NCBI GenBank assembly: GCA_022784645.1
Contig: JALFZG010000064.1
Coordinates: forward strand, 1-44,642
Length of the DNA: 44,642 nt
Direction: 5' to 3'
DNA from: Bacteroidales bacterium
GTDB lineage: Bacteria; Bacteroidota; Bacteroidia; Bacteroidales; Paludibacteraceae
Notes under the pieces: generated by a model
Database searches by the model: none
Told to the model about the DNA's origin: nothing
The model's input: the letters and a program-made list of their open reading frames with translations, nothing else
Translations under genes and position numbers: made by a program
Shown here: one piece after another, positions 33,032-41,400 of the stretch
How positions within the stretch are numbered: the stretch's first letter is position 1
How the letters are laid out: the number at the start of each line of letters is the position of its first letter

Positions 33032-33967
33032 ATGGCTTTTAGAGAGAAAATGTCAAACGCGCATCCGCTGCTGAAGGGGGTGCTTTGGCTCGGCATAATG
33101 GCCCTGCTCTTTGTAGCATCCATGGTGGGCTATGTGCTATATGTGCAGCTTACCGGACTTCAGTCGGTAATGGCGCTTAAGATGGCGCAACTGGTACAAT
33201 CGTTGCTGGTATTCGTAGTGCCCGCCCTACTTGCGGTGTGGTGCTGGAGTCGTCGTCCCGCAGAATGGCTTCGCCTGCAAGCTGTAGGCAACGGCAGGGT
33301 ATATGCCTTGGTAGTATTGCTGATGATAGTAGCGCAACCGGGAATCAATATGCTAGCTACCTGGAATGAGGGCATCCGTTTGCCAGCGTTCATGAGCGAG
33401 ATAGAGCAGTATTTCCAGGATATGGAAGCCTCGGCTCGTGAACTTACGGAGATGCTGGCTGCAGCCCCTACCATTGGGACTATGCTGCTCAATCTGGTAG
33501 TGCTGGCGGCTGTACCCGCCATAGGCGAAGAACTGAGCTTCAGAGGGGTGCTGCTCGGGCTTATAGATGGCGATACCACCCTCGGTGCACGCATATCGCC
33601 CACCCGTCGCACACACATAGCCGTATGGGTTGTGGGCATCATCTTCAGCCTCATCCATTTTCAGTTTTACGGCTTTATCCCGCGTATGCTCTTGGGTGTA
33701 GTGCTGGGGTATCTGCTCGTTTGGACCGGCAGCTTGTGGGTGCCGATGGTGGCGCATTTTACGAACAACGCCCTCGTGGTGCTGCTCTATTTTGCAGAAG
33801 AGCATTTTGCCATCAGCAGCGAATCGCTTGAATCGTTCGGCACCGGCACTACCTCGTGGGCGGGATGGCTGAGTATCCTGCTCAGTTTGCTGCTGCTTTG
33901 GATCGTTCGAAACGCCGTTCAGAAACGATCATCAGCGCCTCATCCAGCAAATCCTGCGGGAGTGTGA
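33032..33967 (+). CDS. CPBP family intramembrane glutamic endopeptidase
   Basis: The ATG at 33032 (311 residues, MAFREKMSNAHPLLKG) lies about 10 bases downstream of the predicted RNA start, so longer versions are not possible from this promoter. Seven or eight membrane segments are visible. The catalytic motif EELSFRG has Glu166, Glu167 and Arg171; later motifs are SLIHFQFYGF and VAHFTNNALV with the expected His and Asn. Relatives include Rce1, which trims prenylated proteins, and bacterial Abi-type proteases. Its 3' end overlaps the convergent membrane-protein gene by 86 bases. The substrate is unknown. Confidence 0.9.
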   Translation: MAFREKMSNAHPLLKGVLWLGIMALLFVASMVGYVLYVQLTGLQSVMALKMAQLVQSLLVFVVPALLAVWCWSRRPAEWLRLQAVGNGRVYALVVLLMIVAQPGINMLATWNEGIRLPAFMSEIEQYFQDMEASARELTEMLAAAPTIGTMLLNLVVLAAVPAIGEELSFRGVLLGLIDGDTTLGARISPTRRTHIAVWVVGIIFSLIHFQFYGFIPRMLLGVVLGYLLVWTGSLWVPMVAHFTNNALVVLLYFAEEHFAISSESLESFGTGTTSWAGWLSILLSLLLLWIVRNAVQKRSSAPHPANPAGV

Positions 33968-34355
33968 TCTCGCGAAGCTGAAGGCTTCGGAGCCAACCAG
34001 CCACATCCTTATCCTGCAATGTATAGAAGACCTCCTGCACGTCAGCGAGGTCTTTTTCTGTATAGTCCTCAGGGGAAATACCGCTGAGACGGTCGAGCTC
34101 CTCATCGTCGTAATACACGATCTCGGGTTTGGAGGAGAGCAGAGACTCGCGTTCGCAAACGGCATGTCGGCCGCAGCACTCATCATCTACCGGCACGCGC
34201 ACCATCTTCTCTGCCTGCGGTTCCTCACCTCGGGCAATAGCCGCTTGTCGCTCCGCCTCAAGGGCTTTCTGACGCTTGCGCTCGCGTATCTCCATCAGCA
34301 CCATCGTAAGGAGCATCAACAGGAGAAAAGCTATCAATATTATTAATGTATCCAT
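33882..34355 (-). CDS. Small membrane-anchored protein, unrecognised family
   Basis: The 157-residue protein has an N-terminal membrane segment (residues 2-22, LIILIAFLLLMLLTMVLM), a charged stretch and a cytoplasmic part. VDDECCGRHAVCERESLL holds three cysteines and a histidine that could bind metal. EIVYYDDEELDRLSG and AGWLRSLQLREITLPQDLLDE are the most conserved-looking blocks; I recall similar uncharacterised Bacteroidales proteins, sometimes labelled phospholipase without evidence. It starts 17 bases after parE, so it is probably in the same operon. Its last 29 codons are antisense to the CPBP protease gene. Confidence 0.75.
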   Translation of the reverse strand: MDTLIILIAFLLLMLLTMVLMEIRERKRQKALEAERQAAIARGEEPQAEKMVRVPVDDECCGRHAVCERESLLSSKPEIVYYDDEELDRLSGISPEDYTEKDLADVQEVFYTLQDKDVAGWLRSLQLREITLPQDLLDEALMIVSERRFERSKAAAN

Positions 34356-34372
34356 ACTATCTGCAAATGTCT

Positions 34373-36298
34373 CTACTCAGAGTCTGCGTCGTCTTGTTCG
34401 ATAACGAGGTTTTCGATGATAAACTGCTGGCGCTCGGCGGTGTTCTTGCCCATATAGAAATTCAAAAGACCGCTTACCGAGTCTTCCTTTCGGAGACTCA
34501 CCTGATCCAAACGGATATCCTTGCCGATGAACCCACTGAACTCAGAAGGGTCAATCTCGCCGAGACCTTTGAATCGGGTAATCTCGGGGTTCTTCACCTC
34601 GGCAATCGCCTTAACGCGTTCTTCCTCGGAATAGCAATACCGAATCTCCTGCTTGTTTTTCACGCGGAAGAGGGGCGTCTGGAGGATATAAACATGCCCT
34701 TTCTTCACCAGTTCGGGGAAGAACTGCAAGAAGAACGTGAGCATCAGCAGACGAATATGCATGCCGTCCACATCGGCATCGGTAGCGATAATCACCTTGT
34801 TGTATCGGAGCTCATCGAGTCCTTCTTCGATATTGAGCGCCGACTGCAGGCAGTTAAATTCCTCGTTTTCATACACCACTTTCTTGGTGAGGCCATACGA
34901 GTTAAGCGGCTTACCGCGGAGGGAGAAAACGGCTTGGGTGTTCACATCACGGCTCTTGGTGATGCTGCCCGAAGCGGAGAGACCCTCGGTGATGAAGATG
35001 GCGCTCTCATAACGCAGATCGACCTCCGAGCCTTTGCTGGCATATTGCGGTTTGGCATCGTTGAGATGCACGCGGCAATCGCGCAGTTTGGGGTTATTCA
35101 GGAGGTTCTTCTTAGCGCGCTCGCGAGCCAACTTTGTAACGCCCGCAATCGCCTTGCGCTCCTTCTCTGAGTCCTGAATCTTCTGCAGCATCTTCTGCAC
35201 CGTCTCGGGCTCCTTATGCAGGTAATTATCGAGTTCGCGCTTTACGAAATCGTTTACAAACTTATTCACGGAGATGGCATCCTCAGCCAGCGACATATCC
35301 TTCGAGCCCAGTTTCACCTTCGTCTGACTCTCGAAAGTAGGTTCCTCCACGTTGATGGCAATGGCAGCCACTATGCCGTTTCGGATATCGCTCAGCTCCA
35401 TGTTTTTCTGGAAAAACTCCTTAATCGTCTTGCCGAGAGCCTCTCGGTAGGCAGTCTGATGGGTGCCGCCGAGGGTGGTATGTTGGCCGTTGACAAACGA
35501 GTGATACTCCTCGCCGGTCTGATCGGTGTGCGTAAGCGTAATCTCGATATCCTCGCCTTGCAGATGAATGATCGGATAAAGCGGCTCAGCGGTCATGTTC
35601 TCCCTCAGGAGGTCCATCAAACCATCTTTGGAATGAAACTTCATCCCGTTGTATTTGATGGTGAGGCCGGTATTGAGGTAGGAGTAATTGCGCAGGAGCG
35701 TCTCGATATACTCACTTCGGAACTGATAATTCTCAAAAAGGCCCTTGCTGGCATCGGGTTGGAACTCGATATACGTACCTCGAGCCGCGCCCTCTGTATT
35801 GGGGATAATGCCGGAGTCGCTCACCAGATGGCCTTGATGAAACTCCGCACGACGTGTCATGCCATCGTCGCGAAACGACTGCACTACAAAATGCTCCGAA
35901 AGCGCATTCACCGCCTTCGTACCCACACCGTTCAAACCCACGGATTTCTTAAACGCTTTTGTGTCGTATTTACCGCCGGTATTGAGGATCGACACCGCTT
36001 CCACCATCTTACCCAGAGGAATACCGCGCCCGTAATCGCGCACCTTCACTCGTCCGTTGGGCACATCGCATTCTACGCTCACCTCTATCACCTTGCCCTC
36101 TTTCATGCGGAACTCATCGATAGAGTTATCGACCGTCTCTTTGATAAGCACGTAGATACCATCATCTTCTTGGCGGCCATCGCCCAACTTTCCGATATAC
36201 ATACCCGGACGACGGCGGATATGTTCGCGGTCATCGAGATGGATGATATTGTCGTCGTTGTAGGATGCAGCTTGCTGCAATTCTTCTGTTTCAGCCAT
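34373..36298 (-). CDS. parE: DNA topoisomerase IV subunit B (ParE/GyrB type)
   Basis: The ATG at 36298 (641 residues, [16 protein letters not shown]) is consistent with the promoter at 36322-36353. The GHKL ATPase domain shows [35 protein letters not shown] and [15 protein letters not shown]. The transducer and Toprim domains follow ([47 protein letters not shown]). Compared with GyrB, the [25 protein letters not shown] wording and the position away from gyrase genes favour the ParE branch in Bacteroidetes. Partner subunit parC is not in the window. ParE and ParC unlink daughter chromosomes. Confidence 0.92.
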   Translation of the reverse strand: MAETEELQQAASYNDDNIIHLDDREHIRRRPGMYIGKLGDGRQEDDGIYVLIKETVDNSIDEFRMKEGKVIEVSVECDVPNGRVKVRDYGRGIPLGKMVEAVSILNTGGKYDTKAFKKSVGLNGVGTKAVNALSEHFVVQSFRDDGMTRRAEFHQGHLVSDSGIIPNTEGAARGTYIEFQPDASKGLFENYQFRSEYIETLLRNYSYLNTGLTIKYNGMKFHSKDGLMDLLRENMTAEPLYPIIHLQGEDIEITLTHTDQTGEEYHSFVNGQHTTLGGTHQTAYREALGKTIKEFFQKNMELSDIRNGIVAAIAINVEEPTFESQTKVKLGSKDMSLAEDAISVNKFVNDFVKRELDNYLHKEPETVQKMLQKIQDSEKERKAIAGVTKLARERAKKNLLNNPKLRDCRVHLNDAKPQYASKGSEVDLRYESAIFITEGLSASGSITKSRDVNTQAVFSLRGKPLNSYGLTKKVVYENEEFNCLQSALNIEEGLDELRYNKVIIATDADVDGMHIRLLMLTFFLQFFPELVKKGHVYILQTPLFRVKNKQEIRYCYSEEERVKAIAEVKNPEITRFKGLGEIDPSEFSGFIGKDIRLDQVSLRKEDSVSGLLNFYMGKNTAERQQFIIENLVIEQDDADSE

Positions 36299-36321
36299 AA
36301 TTATCCAATATAATTTGACCG

Positions 36322-36353
36322 CAAAGGTACAAAAAAATTTTGGATTACACAAA
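36322..36353 (-). promoter_or_regulatory. Promoter of parE
   Basis: On the minus strand TACCTTTG (36329-36322) and TTTG (36353-36350), spacer 20. Confidence 0.85.
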
Positions 36354-36430
36354 TTTAATGCCTAAAATTATGAAAAATGCCCAACGGCTGATTAAAAAAG
36401 GTTAAATATGCTGCTTTAACAGCCGAAATA

Positions 36431-36462
36431 TTTGGTACATAAGCAATTTTTTTGTACCTTTG
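36431..36462 (+). promoter_or_regulatory. Promoter of the acyl-CoA synthetase gene
   Basis: TTTG (36431-36434), a 20-base spacer and TACCTTTG (36455-36462), a perfect match. Confidence 0.85.
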
Positions 36463-36498
36463 CAAAACGCATTTTATTATATAACCAATATATACGAT

Positions 36499-38154
36499 AT
36501 GTCAACACCTACCAAACACATTTTCTCGTACATTAACGAGTCTATTCGCAGCAACTGGGATCGTCCCGGTTTCTCCGATTATGGTGAAAAAACGAACTAT
36601 ACCTACGGCGAGATCGCAACGCAGATTGCTCGCCTGAATCTCTTCTTCGAGCTCGCGGGCGTTGAGAAGGGCGGTAAGATTGCTTTCTGCGGAGGCAACA
36701 GCTCTAACTGGGGCGTGAGCTTCCTCTCTGTATTGGCTTATGGCGCAGTAGCCGTAAGTATCTTACCCGATTTCACCGGTCCGGATGTAGAGAAACTGGT
36801 GAACCACTCTGAATCGCAAATCCTGATTGCCGGCCCCGTTGTAGCCAACAAGATCAAGTTTGAGAACATGCCCGGCATCAAGGCTGTAATCAGCATGAAG
36901 GACTTCTCAATCCTCTATGCGCAAACCGACAACTATCAGAAAGCGTTCGACCATCTCGATGCTGCTTTTGCAGAGCGTTATCCCGATGGATACAAACCAG
37001 AATACGTTCATTATCAAGACGATAACCTCGACGACCTCGCGCTCATCAACTACACCTCCGGCACCACCTCTGCGCCGAAGGGCGTGATGCTTACCTATCG
37101 TTCGCTCTCTACCAACTGCACCTTCGGTCAGGAGTGGATTCCCAATTCACCGAACGACAATATCGTATCGATGCTCCCGCTTGCGCATATGTTCGGTATG
37201 ATGTTTGAGTTCATCTATCAGGTAGCCGGCGGCACGCATGTGTTCTTCATCACCCGTCTGACTACGCCTATCCTGATGAAAGCCTTCCAAGACTGCAGCC
37301 CGTATCTGATTCTGACGGTACCCCTCGTATTGGAGAAGATCTACCAGAAGAAGATCAAACCGATGGTGAACAAGCCGCTCATCAAGTTCCTCTGGCATGT
37401 GCCCGTCGTAAATAAGATCATTAAGAATAAGGTGCGCGACGGCTTGATGGCTGCTTTCGGCGGCAAGCTGAAGAGTCTGATTATTGGAGGCGCTGCGCTG
37501 AATGGCGAAGTGGAGGCTTGTCTGAAAGAGATTGGTTTCCCCTTCCTCGTAGGTTATGGTATGACTGAGTGCGGCCCGCTTATCTCGTATGTGCCTTGGC
37601 AGGAGTTTGCGCCCCACAGCTGCGGACGCATCGTTGATCGTATGGAAATCAAGATCGACTCGTCTGATCCGCTTCACGAAGTGGGTGAAATCCTCGTGAA
37701 AGGCGAAGCCTGCATGATTGGCTATTATAAGAATCCCGAAGCTACTAAGGCCGTATTGATGGAGGATGGTTGGCTCCGTACGGGCGACCTCGGATTGCTC
37801 GACGAGAAGGGAAATATCTACATCAAGGGCCGCAATAAGAACATGATCCTTGGGCCTTCCGGACAAAACATCTACCCCGAGGAGATTGAGGATTTGGTGA
37901 ACTCCATCGATGAGGTGATTGAGTCGCTTATCGTAGATCGCGACCATAAGTTGGTTGCGCTTGTTTATCCGGATTATGAGCTCCTGAAGACGCCCGAGTA
38001 TGCCGATAAGGATATCAAGCAGCTCATCATTTCGGCCATCAAGAACATCAATAAGAATCTCCCGCAATACAGCCAAATTTCTGACGTAGAAATCCGAGAT
38101 CAGGAGTTTGAGAAAACCCCCAAACGCAGCATCAAGCGCTTCATGTATAAGTAA
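36499..38154 (+). CDS. fadD: AMP-forming long-chain acyl-CoA synthetase
   Basis: The ATG at 36499 (551 residues, MSTPTKHIFSYINESI) follows the promoter by about 35 bases. The enzyme activates fatty acids with ATP and coenzyme A. The AMP-binding signature is INYTSGTTSAPKGVMLTY, followed by LPLAHMFGMMFEF, FLVGYGMTECGPLISY, WLRTGDLGLLDEKG and the C-terminal GRNKNMILGPSGQNIYPEE with the hinge and, near the end, TPKRSIKRFMYK with the catalytic lysine region. It is slightly shorter than E. coli FadD. Some members of this branch load other carboxylic acids, so the exact substrate is inferred. A bidirectional terminator follows. Confidence 0.9.
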   Translation: MSTPTKHIFSYINESIRSNWDRPGFSDYGEKTNYTYGEIATQIARLNLFFELAGVEKGGKIAFCGGNSSNWGVSFLSVLAYGAVAVSILPDFTGPDVEKLVNHSESQILIAGPVVANKIKFENMPGIKAVISMKDFSILYAQTDNYQKAFDHLDAAFAERYPDGYKPEYVHYQDDNLDDLALINYTSGTTSAPKGVMLTYRSLSTNCTFGQEWIPNSPNDNIVSMLPLAHMFGMMFEFIYQVAGGTHVFFITRLTTPILMKAFQDCSPYLILTVPLVLEKIYQKKIKPMVNKPLIKFLWHVPVVNKIIKNKVRDGLMAAFGGKLKSLIIGGAALNGEVEACLKEIGFPFLVGYGMTECGPLISYVPWQEFAPHSCGRIVDRMEIKIDSSDPLHEVGEILVKGEACMIGYYKNPEATKAVLMEDGWLRTGDLGLLDEKGNIYIKGRNKNMILGPSGQNIYPEEIEDLVNSIDEVIESLIVDRDHKLVALVYPDYELLKTPEYADKDIKQLIISAIKNINKNLPQYSQISDVEIRDQEFEKTPKRSIKRFMYK

Positions 38155-38177
38155 TCTGCCTACCAAGTAGATAACTC

Positions 38178-38213
38178 AGAATCCCATCGCATCTATCGCG
38201 GTGGGATTCTTTG
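38178..38213 (+). terminator. Bidirectional terminator between fadD and the 37-residue ORF
   Basis: AGAATCCCA (38178-38186) pairs with TGGGATTCT (38202-38210), with additional inner pairs; TTTG follows on the plus strand. Confidence 0.8.
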
Positions 38214-38260
38214 TTGAGGCGATAAGCCATTACTCCGATAGCCATTCATCATGAGTGGAA

Positions 38261-38374
38261 TCAGGCTTGCTTGTCGGGGGTCTTGGAAGCGCAAGTGTCG
38301 GGATTATCGCATGTACCACCTAACTTGCAGATGGGGTTGCCCAAATTGTCGTAGTCAAAATGTTTGCAGTTCAT
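38261..38374 (-). CDS. Small cysteine-rich protein (37 residues)
   Basis: The ATG at 38374 opens a 37-codon frame ending in TGA at 38263-38261. The sequence starts MNCKHFDYDNLGNPICKLGG and has cysteines at positions 3, 16, 22 and 28 plus His5, a spacing (C-x12-C-x5-C-x5-C) suited to one metal ion or two disulfides. No signal peptide is present. It starts 31 bases after the stop of the 1974-residue T9SS cargo gene and ends just before the shared terminator, so it is probably the last gene of that transcript. The purposeful composition (Cys, Asp, Asn, Gly, Pro) supports a real gene, though the ribosome binding site is weak. Confidence 0.6.
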   Translation of the reverse strand: MNCKHFDYDNLGNPICKLGGTCDNPDTCASKTPDKQA

Positions 38375-38405
38375 GTTATCGCTGATTTAAGAATTGTGGT
38401 TGCGC

Positions 38406-41400
38406 TTAATGGACGATCACCTTAGCGGTGGATCCTGATGCTCGAACGATATACGTGCCAGCTGGGAGAACGATAGCGAAGGAGTTGCCGGCATCTGCCG
38501 ATGCAGCAATCAAACGACCGGTGGGGTCATACACACGCAAATCGTAAAGCGGCTCCTCGGAGTAGATGATCAGTTGACCGCAATACGCAAACAAACGGAA
38601 GGCCTCGGTGGTGTCGCCCACAATTACCGACTCGCGCTGAGTGCGCTCGAGGTAATAACGCACTTCGCCATTCAGCGGGAGATCGAGCGTCATGGTCCTG
38701 CCCGCAAGCAGTGGCTCACGCAAACCCGTTTTCACGTCAATCAAATCCCACTTCATCACATAGCTGGGGTCGCCATCAAAGGTGATCGTGGGTTGCTCGA
38801 CTTCGGCCGCGGCATAAAGCGCGAGCGGGATGTGCTCCTCTCCGCGCGGGTGATTGATGGCGAGCGCGCGGTTGTTGCCGACCGTAAAGATAGCAAAGGG
38901 CGTTTTCGCCTTATCGAGCATGAAGATCTCGGCTTCTACGGTGGTATCTTCTACAATCACAGCCGAGCTCATGAAACCAGAACGAGAAGCCGTGATATAA
39001 AGCGCTTGCTCGGGTTGAGCGGCAGGAGCATTGGCAGAAGAAGGCTTGATGGTGCCATCGCCATAATACTTGCCTTCCTTATCGCAGAGCATGGAGGTGC
39101 TGAGCGTAAGCGTCACCTTTGTGAGCGAAGGCACTACCGAAGGATTTTTTGCGTTCTCAAAACGAATAAATACCGCCTCGGTGGGGGCCAACAAAGCAGA
39201 CGTATCGCTTACCGAACCGGCACTCTTAACCGATGACACCCAGCCTTCCGCGCCACCCGTCTTGGCTGCCAACTGATACCGGCTGTCTTTGTCAACGCCT
39301 GTCGTGTAGAATCCCGCAATCTTAATCGAATCGGTAGCTACTGCATCGTTATAGGCATAGGCTTTCATCAGTTTCTTCAAGTCGATATAAGCGAAGGTAG
39401 GATTGCCAAAGAGGAAAATCTCGGATGCAGAATTATTCCTGAGGGTGATGGTCATCTCGCCCTCAGAATCGGGCGTAAACATCGGCTTACCGGCATTCTT
39501 GCGGTCGATATCAGAGCTGCTGAAAGTCACCCATACACCATCCTTAAAATAGTTATATTTGGTGTTGGGCTTGGGCAAACGGATGGTGGTATTCGTGTTT
39601 GTACCTGCATAACCCAATGCCCAACCATAGCCAGCAGGCACCGGCTTATCGAGCTCGTTGGTAGCAAACGACCAAGTGGAGCTTGAGATATTCGCAAAAC
39701 TGCCATTCTCGTTGTATTGGCGAACATCGGAGTTGTAAAGGGAGTTATAGAATGAGTATGTAGTGCGGTCGTAGGCGGGATAGCCAACATCCTGACTGAT
39801 GGGTTTTACCTCAAATGGATTATCGGCATCCTCGCTGCCAGAGGCAGGGATAAACATATCGCCGAGCACAACCCCCTGCAGCGGGATGGCATTCATCTTC
39901 CACTTATTCGCCCATACGGGCAATTCGATTGTCCAAAGAGGCACCTCTGCGTTGTGCTTCAGATACTGCTGCCCGACTACGGCCGTATTCGCTGGGATAT
40001 ACACCTCGCTGCAGCTGTAGGGGGCGTAGTTAATATCGTAGGTGATAAACGCTTGGGCATTATCTTCGAGCTGCGTATTAGCCGCCTGCTGCTTGCTGGA
40101 AGTGGAAGTAGGCGCCTTCACCACATAATCGACTTGCGGGTTAGTCTGCGGGTAAATGACTTTGGTCTCGGGCAGCGGCACTACTGCTTGCACGTTTTTG
40201 CCATTCTCATCGCGCCGTTGCCATTTGGCGTCAGCATTCCATGCATCGCCCAATGCGCCCGCATAATAGAGGGTATCGGGCACAACGACAAACGTGATAT
40301 ATGCCTTACCATCATCCACTTTTACGGTATCTTTATTTTCCGTCTTATGCACCGCAAAATCGATGAGGAAGGTGTAAGAATAGCCTTCTGGCAGGTCGTC
40401 GAGATGGGAGAATTTCACCTTATGACCGCTTGCGGGTTTGCCCGTGAAACTCTTCTGGCTGTCGTCAATCCAGTGCAAGTGGTTGAAGGGCGGTTGCTTG
40501 ATATTGATATTACCATTCGTTGTCTCCCACAGCATAGCCGACTGCAGGGTGTACAGACGGTTGGTGTTGGTGAGGGTAATAAACACCTCTTGCTTTGCGG
40601 TGTCGGCAAGAATACGTACACGTCTGGGCTGAGAGAGCACGAAGTCAGGCGGAGTTTTCTCTGTGGGGGAGCTCACGAAGCAGATAGCATTACGCTCGGG
40701 GACGGTAGGTTCTCCCCCCTCATCGTCTTTCTCGAAGAACAGCGTGATAGCTTTGGGTTCTTTACAAGCCGACTCCTCGCCGTAGATGGATTGGATAGGG
40801 AAGGCAGTATAATTGATGGAATCTACTGTCAGCAGCGGATAGACGGTGTAGGAAGTGTCAGACATCAGCTGGGTGTTAGAGAGTTTGAGCAAACGCGCTT
40901 GCACGAGCCTATCCACCAATGCCTTCTGCTCGTCGGTGCAGGGAGCGGTAGCAACCCCTAAGGTGACATGCTGTATATACGCTTGAATAGCAGCTTTCAC
41001 ATTATCGTAGGACTCGCCATAGAGCTCCGCAAGTGCAGCTGATTTTTTGCCGTATTCGGGGTCTTTTTTGTCCGGCTCACGACCATACAGCCAATGAGCA
41101 TAGTAGTAGGTCACCTCTTTGCTGGAGAGGGCACCATTGCGCACCATGCCCTCGCTCACCATCGCAAGACTGTAAGAGAGATTGGCGCTCGCTTGCGAGT
41201 CGTCGGCCATGAAGCCGCCCAACTGCGTAGAGTGGATACACAAACCATTGACGGTCTTTACGATAGCGTCTTCCAAACACTTATTCCCTAAGTCGATAGC
41301 GGCGGCCTGTTGGGGTAAATCTTCGGCTGCATAGGCTACCACACAACGGTAGTTTTGGCCGAAGAGCACGGGTACTGGCGTAGCGATATACACCACATAA

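Noticed and set aside
35216..36313. 365-codon open frame on the plus strand opposite parE
   Set aside because: It is antisense to the ATPase domain of parE and the product matches nothing; it also runs through the parE start.
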